A DNA stretch of 64,000 nucleotides. Source: Thamnaconus septentrionalis (lineage: Eukaryota > Chordata > Actinopteri > Tetraodontiformes > Monacanthidae). A program made the position numbers and the translations under genes. This document shows positions 1 through 13,200 of this stretch, in pieces (position 1 is the first letter of the stretch; the number at the start of each line of letters is the position of its first letter). The stretch lies in the NCBI GenBank assembly GCA_009823395.1, contig CM020501.1, forward strand, positions 18,955,861 through 19,019,860, written 5' to 3'. Below the pieces are notes generated by a model. It searched no databases. It was not told where the DNA came from and saw only the letters and a program-made list of their open reading frames with translations.

Positions 1-392
1 AATTACAACTGCCAACGTGTCAACTGAACTCACAAGTCGTTCATTTACAAGAGCCACAGGAAGAATCTCAACGTTTGTCCTGATCCAGGCCGTCTGTCTG
101 TGTGCAGCCTGGCAGAACTTCATCTCTACCTCAACCTTCCTTTAAACTACCTACAAAGTTGGGAATCTTCACTAAAGAGTGGCCACGTAGGGAAACTCAA
201 ATCAGAAAGTAACTGTGAGGCCAACACAGACTTAATTTCATGAAACAACAAGATGCCGAGATATGAAGCGGTGTTGATACAACGCCCAAAAGGTCTGTTT
301 AGGGAAATGACAGAGAGACTCTTCAACAGCAGGGCCACGATCGCCGCCCTGACTGCAGAGCTGATGCTTCCACAAGCTGAACCTGTGCCTAC

Positions 393-1111
393 CTGACGAT
401 GGCGCTTCCTCCAGTCAAGCCCAGCGACTTCAGGCTGGTCTTCTTCAGCGCTTCTACTCCACTGACCTACAGGCAGACACACAGAGATTTGATTACCATA
501 AAACTCACTTTTATCTCTGGAAAACCACCAGAGGACAGACAAGAGTTGAAATGGGAACGCGACATACCTCGTCCCTCATGTAAACACACACCGGGGTGGA
601 TCCAGACTCACACAGCTTCGATTCACTGCACGGGAAAAAAACAAAAACAAAAACAAAAAGACGTTATTGCCACAGACCCCAGTTTGATCTGAGAATTTTT
701 GATTGCAAAAAAAAAATGTGACTTTCCTTTTTTTTTTCAGGAAGTCGGCTTTTACTGAACACCACTGCCACCACCCAGAAAAAAAAGCTTTCATGTCTGC
801 ATGTGTAAACCATGTGTGCACGACTTATTGACCCATAAATGTTTTACCATTGTTCCCCTTTATTGGAAGAAAAAAGAAAAGGAAGGAGAGAAAAAAAACA
901 CACTTCTCCTCAGCGCTTCTCAACATTCCCAGCGCTTTGAGCTTTGACGCTGTGTGTGTGGAGCTAATTCTTATTTCATGGAGGCGTAACCTCCCCGCTG
1001 GAACAGGATCAGGGATGGAGGGTGATGTCATTTAATGGAGATGAGATGAAGGGCGGACAGATGTGTGAGCACCTGGGACCGCACAGCTGCAGCACAACTA
1101 CTGCGCAACAG

Positions 1112-1144
<33 letters not shown>

Positions 1145-3999
1145 AAAGTTTAAAACCACTGCAGAGGATGTTATCTAACACAGAGGAGGCTTGTGTGCAT
1201 TCCGAGGCCTGCTGCTGTGAAGACGACCAGGCGGTGGCATTGTGATGGAGGTCATAACAGCCAAATAAAACCTCCTGATTAACAGAGACACGTCTTTCAG
1301 TCAAACATTTTATAGGACTTGTTCCTATTTAGAGGAAAAACGGAGGAAAAGAAAATCAAAATCACTTGTAATCTTCAGTGGCTTCCTTGCACTCACTGCA
1401 TGAAGCAGAGGCACACTGGAACCGGAGACTGACTCACTGCTACGACGCAGTGATTAATCTACAGATTATGTTCAAACGTGTCACGTCGGGCATGTCGACG
1501 TGCGCGCACACTGACCCGATCTGAGAGAAATGCGTCACGACTTCAAAGAGACTCTGTCCACACGAGAAGGAGCCCTGCAGCCGAGACCCGTCCTCCATTT
1601 GGAGTGCGATCCGCACCTGAGAGAAGCAAGAGGGCAAAGAGGCAATCCTCAGATCTTGCAGTCCACAGCGAGGCTCAGAGACTCATATTGTAAGTTACCA
1701 AGTAACGATGCGATTCAAGCAAATACGATAAAAGCAACGATAAATTGACACAAGTGTCCTACCTCCGCCTGTCACTCGTGATACTAGTTGACAGGAAGCA
1801 ACAATAAATTGAAATGTTTGCATTAATGTATTTGCCTCAAAAATGAATGTTTGAAGATTTTGTTACAAAAAGTTGATTAAATACAGGAAAGCATCTAAAC
1901 ATAACTCAGTGGCTATTTGTATTCTTTGGTGCCACATTCTTGGATTAATTTTGCAGGAAAGGTAATTTCCTGATCATCTGATCGGAGTGCTTCAAACTGA
2001 GCGACCCTGTGTCCGAGCACATCCCTGTTGTCGTTTCCTCTTCTGACTCACTTGGTGTTTGTTTGTTTACTGAAACGAGCCGGTGGTTCCGCACAGAGAG
2101 AACGCTGCAGGTCGGCACACCGAGCAAGATAAAAAGAGTGGCTCGGCCATCGACGGCCAAAAACAAAACGCATCCATCTGTCAGGAGGGCCTGTGTGTCT
2201 CTGTGAGGTATCAACATTTAACCATCCTTTAAATGAACAAGAACAACAGATCAAACCCAGACGGATTTTTACTGCTTAGATCACGACGCCATGATGTCAT
2301 AGGAAACCACAGCTCACATCAAAGTGTTATTTGGACAGAGATCAGACCGGAGCGAGCAAAAGACAACACGTAGAGAATTAATTCATTTCCAGGTAAATTA
2401 CAGTTAAAAAAAAAGGAGGTGAAACTCCAAAGGTATAATATATTAATATAATATTCTCGCTTTCAAGCCTTTGATGTTCATCCCAAAGCAGAAATAATTA
2501 TCTAAAAACAGAAACCAGCACATTCATCCCTTTGACATTCAGCTTTTAGTGACACCACAAAGGTCTGCTTTCCAGAACTGTGTTTTGCATGCACAAACAC
2601 ACACTAGTGGTGTGTTTAGGAATGAGGCTGGAGACAAATATTTGCGAGAACATATAACTGGATCATTCTCGGCCTGTGTAGATCACTAGAAATCAAAAAT
2701 GGCCATAACTAATGTGCTACTGAATCTCTTTAAATTGAAAGCTTAATCTTTTTGTAGGTATTAGAGGTGTAATGCATGTTTTTCTATCTATCCAGTCAAC
2801 CTACCTGGCTGTCAGCTACAGCCTGCTTCCTCGAACTCGTCACCATCTCCAGTTTGGCATTGTTTGGCAGGTTGGCAAACCTCACTGGCAGAGTGAGGTC
2901 GATCAAATTCCTCTGAAACCTGTCAAGGCAGGGCAGCAATCAATGCAACAGTTAATTCACTGTATTGGATCATGAGGGATGGGAAAACAGTGGATGTAGC
3001 CTCAATACCCTAACTAATCTACAATGAAAAACGGCTAGATGAAGTCAGCTTTAGGTTGGAGATTTCACAGATATTTACTCCATATCCAACTGGGCTTTTA
3101 TTTGGAGGCCATAGTGAGTCAAGAGTGTCCAAATCTAAAATAATGTCCAATAATAATAGCTGTTGTGTTCTCACATTGATTGATATTAAGAAGCACTTAT
3201 TTACTTTTGAGGAGGAATGTAAAGTAGCATAGAACATCAAAGTGCTTAAAGTTTTTTGTGATTTTTATCATGACACAGTTCATGTAGAAAAGATGCAAAA
3301 TCAGGTGGAATATCAGAAAACAAAGAGTAACATTGACATTGTTTGCAATATTCTTTCTTGCCATTAAATGCTGCCAAATCTTTCACACTGGAGCTTTAAA
3401 AAAACGTTCATGTCAATAGCCATGTACAGAGCCACCTATATTAGTTATGGTAATCAAATATTTGGTTGAAAATATTCTGCTGAACGTGTCACATGCGTCG
3501 TTGTTCTCTTGACGAAGCCGTTGGATCTGGAGAAATAACTTGTTCGCGCAACCAACCTGAAACCAACTTCACCGCGAATACTGGCAGCAACGCTGGCCAG
3601 CTGATGATGAGGATACCCACGTACTTTAAACCGTGTTCGTCGGGGTTAAATCCATGCTTTTGACAAACGTCTTCCAGCACCTGCAGAAGACACAGACAGG
3701 ATGAATCTCACAGCGAAGCACATGACATGTTGGAACAAAAATCATACAAAATCAATCAGAGCGGAAACTGATCTGTCACTGGCTAACCGTGATTAGCCAA
3801 ACAAGCTAACTCAGAGGAAAACAGTTCGGCTCGGTTCTCGGGAAAAGACGCGGGAGGAAACGCACCACTCACGTCCGACAAAACGAAATATTTTTAATAA
3901 ACACTTTACCTGCAATAGCGGCGTGTTTGGAGCCACTTTGACTGTTTGTCTTCTCCCATTTGGGGTAAGAACCGTCACCGCTACACCGCTGGCTGCCAT
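393..3999 (-). CDS. aspscr1: ASPSCR1/TUG tether protein, N-terminal part (gene continues beyond left edge)
   Basis: TUG is a UBX-family protein that tethers GLUT4 storage vesicles and binds p97/VCP. Six coding exons join in phase: 3910-3999 (start ATG at 3999), 3625-3680, 2805-2919, 1516-1616, 568-625 and 393-466. Exon 1 encodes MAASGVAVTVLTPNGRRQ, the first strands of the N-terminal ubiquitin-like domain. Exons 2-3 continue it with FQRNLIDLTLPVRFANLPNN. Exon 4 holds VRIALQMEDGSRLQGSFSCG, and exons 5-6 hold TPVCVYMRDEVSG and LGLTGGSAIVR, all typical of TUG's second ubiquitin-like region. About 164 residues are visible, so the UBX domain and C-terminus must lie left of base 1. The family is usually about 550 residues. 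The start is set by alignment with the known TUG N-terminus. The gene is head-to-head with notum, as in mammals. Identification is secure; exact splice sites are inferred. Confidence 0.93.
1111..1141. repeat. (TG)n microsatellite in aspscr1 intron
   Basis: Dinucleotide run between the exons at 568-625 and 1516-1616. Confidence 0.95.
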
Positions 4000-4343
4000 T
4001 GTCTGCCGTGACGTCACAGTGTTTATTTTGAACAAACTTTATTGGTACCACCGTTTAGTGGCTCAGTCTATCCAAAGTAGCAAATAATGCAGAAACAGTT
4101 TTCTGATATAAAATATGACGTAATTTCTTTACGTTGAAATGAATAAATTTAAAAAAAAAATAAAGCTATTTTTTTCCACAACTTTAAAAAGTAGAAAACC
4201 GACACTCCTTATTTGTTAATCACATGCAGTTTTTGTAAATGTTCCACTCTGTTTACAAATTATAGTACGCTGCAAAACCAATGCACTCATCCTTCTTGTT
4301 TGTGGCTTTAATCCCAGAATTCCGCCAAAGGCAATAATAAAAA

Positions 4344-4428
<85 letters not shown>

Positions 4429-4915
4429 GTTGTTGTTGTTGTTGTTGTTGTTGTTTAACGTATTTAGAAATTAAATCTTGATTTAACTTTATTTTTATGA
4501 ATGGCACTCACGAGGCGCTCGGCATTCGTGGAACTACTCTGCAGTGTAGCTACTCATAGGGGCGTTGCAGGAATGCGTGCGAGTGCGCGGAGGAGGAGGA
4601 GGTAGAGGAGAGGAGGGAGGGAGGAGGCTTCAGATAAAAGCCTTGCGCGTCCTCAGGACAGGTCCCGGAGACCTGGAGCAGGAACCATCGGCCCCGCACT
4701 GGGACTGCTTCCTCCCCGCAAACTGCTACGATGCGTGGACCACACGAGCATCCACCCTCTTCTTCCCCGCGCTCCTTCTGCGCAACTTTTATGAGACTTC
4801 ATGAAAACTTTTAGTCTCCCCTGTCAAAGCAATTGAGTTTTGCATCATCCTAAACTCTCGCACCAGGCTGCTGGGAGAGCAGTTTTCCAGTGGTGACCGG
4901 GCGCACAGCGGCGTC
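4000..4915. promoter_or_regulatory. Shared intergenic region between aspscr1 and notum (candidate bidirectional promoter)
   Basis: The start codons of aspscr1 (minus) and notum (plus) are 916 bases apart, and both promoters must lie here unless noncoding exons exist further away. The aspscr1 half is AT-rich and contains an ATA/GTT microsatellite (4344-4455). The notum half (about 4570-4915) is GC-rich, with a GGAGGA-rich run near 4585-4625 and a TATA-like GATAAAAG at about 4633. Transcription starts are not visible from sequence alone. Confidence 0.45.
4344..4455. repeat. (ATA)n followed by (GTT)n microsatellite
   Basis: Compound trinucleotide repeat in the aspscr1-notum intergenic region. 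About 85 bases are pure ATA, followed by about 9 GTT units. It produces a spurious poly-Leu/poly-Gln frame on the minus strand. Confidence 0.95.
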
Positions 4916-5024
4916 ATGATGGGGGGTCTGGCTGGTTGGTCCTCCATACTGCTGCTCCTCATCCATCTGGTTGTGCCCCTGGAAGCCAGGAGAGGTGCCG
5001 CCGGTCGAGCGCAAACTCGGCGCC

Positions 5025-5079
<55 letters not shown>

Positions 5080-7040
5080 GTCTGTGGTGACCAGAGAGCG
5101 GCTGGAAGGTGCCGAGAGCTTCCCACTGGACTTCACGGCTGTGGAGGACAACATGGACAGTTTCATGGTGCAGATCAAGAACTTGGCGCAGTCGCTGTAC
5201 AAATGCTCCTCGCAGAAGCTGGACCAGGACATGAAGCTGCACTTGCTGAGTAACATCTCCGTGACCTGCAATGATGGTTCACCTGCAGGGTGAGTGTTTG
5301 TGTCTGGCTTCAGTTTGGTTCAAAGTCGCAGGAAACCACAAAGTGTTAAAAAGAGGTTACGATCAAATTCTATAGTTTTGGTTCTTCATTCACCTATTTT
5401 TTTGCTTCCCCCCTTGTCTTGGTAATTTCCAAGTGCATTTTCCCCAAAAATGTTTCTTCCACCCCAATCCAGAGGCGTAAGCACAATTTACAATCTACTC
5501 AAGGCTATATCAAAGTTAAAAAAAAAATAAAAAATCTGAGTAAAATAACATCTCCTGACTGCATGAACAAAACAGAACAAACAACTAGAGGGCAACACAA
5601 AGCAAAATTTTAAAGCGTTTTTGAGAAGCACAGACTGGTAACAAGCGTAAAGGATGACTGGATCCAGACTGAAGTTATTTGCTTCCCCTTCAAGGTACTA
5701 CTTGAGGGAGTCGAAGGGGAGCAAGAGATGGCTGCTGTACCTGGAAGGTGAGCATGAATGTCAGCTGCACAACGACGACGCCGGGTGAAAGCCAACTGGA
5801 AGTGTAACCTGTGAACCTGTGCGTTGTTCAAGGCGGGTGGTACTGTTTCAACAAGCAGACCTGTGACAGGAGATATGAGACCATGAGGTCACTGATGAGC
5901 TCCGCTGACTGGCCGCAGACCAGAACAGGTAGCGACACACTGATGTAATTTCCTGCAATCTCTACACAAACAGGTGCTTGACTTTTCTCATGCAGCATTT
6001 CCTAAAGTTTTTCCTCAGTATGGCACATGATAGATAGTCTTTGGTTCCTTTGAAGGTTTTTGCTAATTACACAATAAACAAATTGTACATTGCACAGTAT
6101 GGATTCAACAAAATCTCTTTGAAGTTCAGTTCAATTCAGATAAGATTTCTGTGTTTTTCTGACATGTTTAGAGGATGCTGTTATCCACTCTTCTGTGAAG
6201 TAAATGTTATGACCCTCTTTCATCATTCGCAGAATCGGGAATTCTTTCGCCGCAGCCAGAGCAAAACCCTTACTGGTGGAATGCAAACACGGTGTAAGAT
6301 TTTTGCTGCACCTCATTTATAGACACTTGCACTTTCTAATGAACTACACACTTGTTTTGTTCATACTTTTTGATGTTTTGCTAAAAGTCATCCAAGACAG
6401 CAGTATCGCATGAGAAGAGGAGACAAAAAAAACTAACAAAATTTATGGAAAAGCCTTAGCCCTGCAAGCCATGTGCGGTATCTCATATGTCCACCAGGGG
6501 GCTCCTGCACACTTTTGTGACTCAAATCAGTCACTCAACTTTATTTGGACATCAACCAAATGGTTGTGGCTTCACTTGAGTGCTTCGTCATACAATTCAA
6601 TCAGCCAGCAGAACAATTAAAGTGTTGCTATCAATTATTTCACATGTATTGAGGCACACTGGTGTATTTAGCTTTCTTCTCAATAAAGGTCTTCTTCTTC
6701 TTAAACACTGTCCTGCTGCTCATGAATGTCCATCCATGTCATCACTGTCTCTCTGTCTCCTCCTCATCCCTCAGCTTCATCCCGTACTGCTCCAGCGACA
6801 ACTGGAGCGGCGCCTCGCCTCCCAGGGCTGATGATGGTAAGACGGCAGGGCAACAGTCTATGTGTGTGTGTGGCCTGTGAAGTGCGGTGCGTTCACGTGA
6901 TTTCCCGTTCATTCATTCATTGGTTCATTCTCAGGTGATTATGCGTTCATGGGCTCGCTGATCATCAGGGAGGTGGTGAACGAGCTGCTCACCAAAGGTC
7001 TGGATAAAGCCAAGGTTCTGCTTCTGGCCGGAAGCAGGTG

Positions 7041-7087
<47 letters not shown>

Positions 7088-9073
7088 AGCCATAATTCAA
7101 AATCAAAGTATCTTATTAATATAGTCAAACTCTCACACATACATATAGATAGATATAAAACTCTCTTACACATATAGTCAGAGTTTCACACATATCTAGT
7201 CAAACTCTTTTACACATCACAGTTAAAGTCTCTTATATATTTGAGCTATGGCCCAGGCGGCCTCTCATCAACCTCAAGGGCTTTTATTGGGCGATTGTTG
7301 ACCCCCTACTCCCTTCACATGACCACAACTCTGTCTCCAGCGCGGGCGGTCTGGGCGTCATGCTGAACGTGGACCGCGTCGCTGATCAGCTGCTATCGCA
7401 GGGACACGGAGGGGTGCAGGTCCGTGGTCTGCCTGACTCCGCCTGGCTCCCCATGAGGAAACCGCACAAATCGGCAGACTGCCGGGACGCCACAAGCTGC
7501 CCTCCTATCGAGACCGCCAAGAGAGGCTACAGGTGGGGATGAATCATAAAACACTAGAGCGGGTGGCGGGGTTGTTAAGATACAGATGTGTGACACCTGG
7601 CTCTTGTGCAGGTACTGGCACAGCGTTCTGCCAGAGACGTGCATACAGGCGCATCTTGGAGAGGAGTGGAAGTGTTTCTTCGCGCCAAAAATCTACCTCT
7701 CATTAAAAAGTAAGAGGTGTCGTAACGCATCGGTCCAGGGAGATGGAATCTCTGAGTCTTACACGCGCTGCGCGTTCGGCCCGCAGGTCCCATATTTGTG
7801 GTGCAGTGGCTGTTTGACGAGGCCCAGTTGATGCTGCTCAACATCAACCTGACGGGACGGCCCTTCACCGAGGGCCAGTGGAGGTTCATGCACAACCTGG
7901 AGCAGCAGACCAGGGCCACACTCCGGGACGTAGCGTGAGTCGTCTGATGGACGCACACCAGGTCATGTGACTTCAGAATGAAATGACTTATATTCCCTGA
8001 CTGCTGCTTTTTTTTGGTTTTAAACATCAGGGCGACTTTTGTTCCGGCTTGTATGGAGCACATTCTCCTCACCAGGACGTAAGTAGATCAACGTCTTAAA
8101 ATTGACAACTCTTTCAAATCGCACACAGCAGTAACACATTATAGTGAGCTGGCAGTGTGAGGCTGTCAGAATTCTCACTGTGGGATACAGACATCACATC
8201 ACATCCGTCGCCCGTCATGTAGTAAATGAAATATTTCCACTATCTCTGAACCTTAAATGTCTTCTTCGACTCACCGAGTCGACAAATTAGGGACGCAATT
8301 TGTGTTATAGCAGAGGACAAAGCGGATCAGAAAACAAACCAGTCTCTTTTTATTTACCATTGGTGTCAACAAGGCCCACGTAGATCATGTTCAACTGTTG
8401 TATAATATCAGTGCTTAATACTTTCTGAGGCATCAATAGAGATCATCAGTGCAGAAACTGCAACAATTTATTTTATTTATTGCATTTAAAATAGTCTCTT
8501 AGTGTGTGTAATTCCTTCAATGAAGTGAATTATCGAATAAAATTGATAAAAATCTTCTCAGCTCTCTTTAAGAGTGCATTATTTTTTCTATATTTATTTA
8601 TAATTAAAGATTTACTTGAGCAAAAAATTTGAGCAAAAGTCACCTATCTCCAAAACTAAACCTACAAGGTCACAGTTCTTTACAACCCCTCGAATCACAG
8701 CCTTGTCATCACCACCTGCTTCTGCAGCAACTGGATAGACTTCCGAGTGAAGGGCACTTCCCTGCCCAGAGCCCTCCACTGCTGGGACCGGAGCCTGCAG
8801 GAGAGCAACCACATCAACGGCAGCCACGGGAGCCACAGCCGCAGGAGATCCAGGACCCCGCCCACCAGGGGCTGCCCCTTCCACCTGATGGACGGCTGCT
8901 CGTGGCCCCAGTGCAACCCCACGTGCCCGGCCATCTACGACGAGGCCACGGGCCAGGAGGTGAGCGCAGCGCAGGTCCTCAGGTACATGGGCCTGGATGT
9001 GCAAAAGACGGCCCGGCAGCAGGGGATGGACGCCAGGACGCTGCTGGAGATGCTCAGCAGCGGCGGCGGATGA
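4916..9073 (+). CDS. notum: Notum, secreted palmitoleoyl-protein carboxylesterase
   Basis: Notum removes the palmitoleate from Wnt proteins outside the cell and so shuts off Wnt signalling. Eleven exons join in phase: 4916-5289, 5695-5747, 5833-5928, 6233-6293, 6775-6836, 6935-7037, 7341-7532, 7612-7709, 7787-7934, 8031-8078 and 8728-9073, giving 526 residues (human 496). Residues 1-24 are a hydrophobic signal peptide. The catalytic triad is present: Ser250 in GSSAGG (split by the exon 6/7 junction), Asp357 in [10 protein letters not shown], and His406 in PACMEH. The diagnostic GGWYCF and YWWNAN motifs are present. A 17-glutamine run (5027-5077) precedes the conserved [11 protein letters not shown] start of the mature domain. 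Exon 11 has a Ser/His/Arg-rich insertion before the conserved GCPFHLMD. Two adjacent ATGs (4916, 4919) could start translation. A poly(A) signal lies at 9286. Teleost genomes carry notum paralogues and I cannot assign which one this is. Confidence 0.96.
5027..5077 (+). repeat. Uninterrupted (CAG)17 encoding poly-glutamine in Notum
   Basis: Seventeen CAG codons in a row with no CAA interruption lie inside notum exon 1, between the signal peptide and the conserved hydrolase domain. The reading frame on both sides is that of Notum. Confidence 0.97.
7043..7083. repeat. (GT)n microsatellite in notum intron 6
   Basis: Dinucleotide run directly after the exon 6 splice donor (exon ends at 7037). Confidence 0.95.
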
Positions 9074-9285
9074 GACGCAGAGGCAGCAAAGCGTCAGGGC
9101 GGAAGACGAGCGCGAGAGCGAGACTGGAAAAGACTCTCACTGAAGACGTGGTCTTTCGTTGACGACGAGGCTGTTGGGAAAAGCTGGATGACCAGCAGGA
9201 ACTCGCCAGGTGTCGTTGATGTTTGTCAGTCGGCAATGTTTGATTCAATGGAACCTCTTGCGATACATTTTAACGTGTATAAAGA

Positions 9286-9291
9286 AATAAA
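9286..9291 (+). promoter_or_regulatory. AATAAA poly(A) signal of notum
   Basis: Canonical hexamer 213 bases after the notum stop codon. Confidence 0.75.
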
Positions 9292-10262
9292 GAAATCTGT
9301 ACATATATAATTAATGTGGATTGGATGCAGCGTACAGTCTGTTGTCTTTAGTTGGAGTATGGCGCCCCCATTTGTCCAGCAATGGTGTTGTTCAATTTAA
9401 TCTCCATTAATGTGTTGCTTGTTTACAGAGCTACAAAAAAATTAATAAATAAATTATAGTGAAAAGACAAAAAAAAAAAAACTACCAAATTACTGGCTAA
9501 TATTTACTACCATAAAAGTCAGAAAAGTACAAGGAAAGGAACAACAAGGTGATTTGGTAAACAAAAAAATATTTAATTGTAAAATTACCACAATTCTACA
9601 ATTTTGAGCCCACAAATGGAAGTGGAACTACAGCCACTTCCCAACTAGGACATTCTAAGTTCATCCACAGCATGCACAATGATATAAAAACCGTCTTAAA
9701 AATATAAAAATTACATATTAAAAGAGTAAAGAAAAAAAGGCCGGTCGAAAAAACAGTTAAAACATTTGTTCACAGTTGATATAAAAAGTGCTTTAATAAG
9801 AGAAATCACTTTACAGATGCTCTGTAATTTAAATGAGATGAATCATCTTAAATGAGACGATATTCCCAAATCCTCTTAAAGTCTCTTTCTACGATGCATC
9901 TTCATTCAGATACATCGTACGTTTGCAGTCGTCCTTCCTCGGCTGGTTTTTAGTTTGTTTGTTTTTTCCAGTTCAACAGAAACTTGCATAGCATTACCTC
10001 AGATCAGTGTTAAAAGAAGTGGGTGTGCCCGTCTGACAGCACTGTAGTGCACAGGTTAGCGCTGGCTTCGATTCTGCAGTTTCCGCTGTGCAGTTTGAAC
10101 GTCGTCCTTGTGCGTTTGGGTTGCTGTCAAGTACTCCTGCTCCCAAAAGTACAAAAAAAATGTACAGCTGAGCGCCAGTTCCATCCTGAGTTCTGGTGTT
10201 AGTGCCGACCAAAAAAAAGAAGAAGAGGAAAAAGAGGGTTCCTGTTTCCTGGTGAGGTTTTC
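9292..10262. other. Intergenic region between convergent notum and tmc6, including tmc6 3' UTR
   Basis: AT-rich sequence with several A runs and no open frame resembling a protein. The right part must contain the tmc6 3' UTR on the minus strand. Its end cannot be placed with confidence. Confidence 0.6.
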
Positions 10263-13200
10263 TCAACAGCTGGAGTCCTGAAGAAGAATGAAAAAAAAAA
10301 AAAAACACTGCATGTCAGTGTTCAAAGGTTGTGAAGCACAACGACACGCATCGATCACGCACCCTTAAGGCCAAATCATGCTTTCTGCATTTGCGTGGTA
10401 GTAGTAGTAGGTCTGTGTTGGTCCAACCGACATTAATATTATCATCATTGTCATCATCATCAGCACAGCAGCAGCAGCATTTAGAGTGTCACAAACACGG
10501 TGGAAATACTTGACACAAATAAAAAAAAAAAAAAAAATGTGTTGCTTTCTCGTAGCGGAAAATTTGTGCTGAGTTTGTAAGCGCTAATTTAATGTTAAAA
10601 ATAAAACATCAAAATGCAATTCAAAAGAAAATAAAATCAGTCCAAATTAATCGCACAAAAAAAAACTTTTAAAAGGCTTTTAGTCTGCAGGGTGTGATGA
10701 CTAAACAAATTTCCCATCTCACTTTATTAAGCGCAACTGACATGATCGCCATTGAGTGTTGAGCGAAGTGAAGTCGTGAAGGAGCTGCTTTTGTTTAATG
10801 TTCCGACCCGACACACACCTGACTCGTGAGTCTCCGCGTGGGCGTTCGCTTCTGCTCGTGGATAGACTGAAGGCGGGTGATCAGAAACTTCTTATCTTCT
10901 CCCTCCTGGACATGATGGAGAAAAAGAAGAAGGAAAGGATCAGATTTTGTGAAACTAAGGACCTGTTGAACGCTCACCTCCATCAGCAGACTATCTCTGT
11001 ACTCAACAGATGCATGCTGGTTAGGGTGAGTCAAGTCTTACGTTTTCAATCTGCTCTTGCAGCAGCTTGATGATCTTCCTCTGACCGTCCAGCACCTGAA
11101 TGTGGAAGTAGATGACGATGCTGATGGAAAGAAAAAACAAAACAAAACAAGAGTGCATCAGATCAATACGTGTGTATGAGGGCGGATAATGAAACACATC
11201 CTGGCTCTGACTCATCGCTCACAGGAAGATGGCCGCTGCCACGAACAGGATGAAGGGATGCTCCATCAGGTAGGAGTGAGCCCACGCCAGCGGGGACAGG
11301 TTGGGGTTGTCCTTCTCCAGCTCCTCCACCAATTTCTTACCCGCCTGGAACATGGTGTCCTGTCCACGGAAGGGGCCGCACGACGGGGAGGGCGGAATGC
11401 TGAGGATGGACGGAGGACAGACAACAGACACAGGACACACTGCTTTTAGATGGAGAGCACATGTCATGATTCCACCTCGGCTCTTGTGCCAAAGCTATAG
11501 CAGCGGCCCCCAACATTTTTTGCAACACGGCCCGGTTGAATGTGAGAAACTGTGGAATTTTCTAAATATAACAATAAACATGAATCCACCTGAACAACAT
11601 AATGTGAGTAACATACGCTTTTTTCTTTCTCAACACTTCAAAGGCTGCTGGTCTTTCAATGCAGGGTGTTTGGTCTCTGAGTGGCGAAGCAGTTTTGAAG
11701 GCTTTGGTCGCCGCATGTTAAGCAGAGTGGGCTTGTTGTGTGGGAATCTTCTGTCAAGATAAAGTTCGTGGTAGGACTCCTGGTATGGTCTGTTAAATGC
11801 TGCTTTCTTTTTCTTGGAAATCGTGGGCTCTTCTGTCTCCTCACTGGGCCTTTTCCTCTTTCCAAAGACCTTTGTTTTCACTCATGTTGCTCACTAGCTT
11901 GCTGGCTCGTGGGTTTAATCTAGCAGTAACGTATCACGTGACCGAGACAAGCGCCTTGACATGCGTCAAGAGTTGAGCGATAGATGGATGTATCGGAGAG
12001 AATCCGGTTATTTTTCAAAATAAAATAGTTCAGACTTAGATAATAAATAAAATGGAATACATTTAACAGAAGTTCATTACTCTGTCTGTGCGGCCCCGTA
12101 CCAAATGACCCACGGGCCGGTATCGGTCCGTGGCCCGGAGGTTGGGGAACACTAGACTATAGAGTGAATACGGATGTACTGATGTGATCTGAGTGATGTC
12201 CTGATCACTCAGGGTTTGTGCGTGTGCATGATTTGAATTTGCCACATTCGGCCAAATTCACTTTGTCAGTGTTTTGTGAAAATAACCTAACCGCAAATCC
12301 AAAAATCAAAGTTCAGAGCAACTTCTATCCAGAGTGTGCACGCACCTCCACATGGTGTACGTGACGCAGACGGAGGCGCCGAGGAAGGAGGGGAAGCAGA
12401 GCAGCGTGATGAAGATGGTGGTCATCTGGCTGACTCGGTAGGGCTTCCTGGGCGCCTGGCAGTTGTTCATCACGCTGCTCTGTGAGCAGAGAAAAAGGTG
12501 ACGATGAGCACTTCTGATCTGAGAACCGCTCAGTACAGGCTCTCACTGGTTTTTGATTAATACCTTCTTAATGTAAAACAGCAGCAGGAGTTTGAGAATC
12601 TGCATGGCAGGCAAGAGAGGAGTGAACAGAACGCCCAACCTGGAAAAAAAAAAAAAAAAATTAGTCATTATCCAAAAACACCTGCGATTAAGATCACATT
12701 AAAGAGAGTTGTGGGTTTGTTACCATGCCAGCGTCTGTCCGTAGATGAGTTCAAGGACGTTCCTGGCGATATCAAACACAGGTTTCCGGTTCCTCTTGAG
12801 GACACGCTGAGAAAACAACCTGCACGCAAGAGTGCGTCCAATCAGACTCATAGAGGGTAAAGAAAATAGGAAAGTAGGAAAAACAAGCACTTCACAAAAA
12901 ACTAGAGGTGCAAGGCTCAGGTAAAACTGTCAAAAATATAGAAAGGCCGGCAGCACTCAAGTCTCCATCAAGAAACAAAATGTTTTATTTGTCTGACTGG
13001 CAGCCACAGGACCAACAACACAGACACGTTTTGACTCGGTCTTCCTCAGTGAGACAAATACAGATTTTGCTACTTGATGGACATTTGAGTGCTGCTGGTC
13101 CTAGACTCGAGACTTGAAGCTGGACTTTCACATTAAAAAATAATAATAATAATGATGATAAAGCACCGACCTCCAGAGCAACTCCCCGAACAAGGTGTTG

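Noticed and set aside
147..542. 131-codon open frame on the minus strand over aspscr1 exon 6
   Set aside because: It is in the wrong frame. The in-phase reading of 393-466 gives VSGVEALKKTSLKSLGLTGG, which is TUG.
4253..4507. Poly-Gln/poly-Leu frame
   Set aside because: Artefact of the ATA/GTT microsatellite.
4789..5271. Two long minus-strand frames with poly-Cys and poly-Leu runs
   Set aside because: Shadows of notum exon 1 and its CAG repeat.
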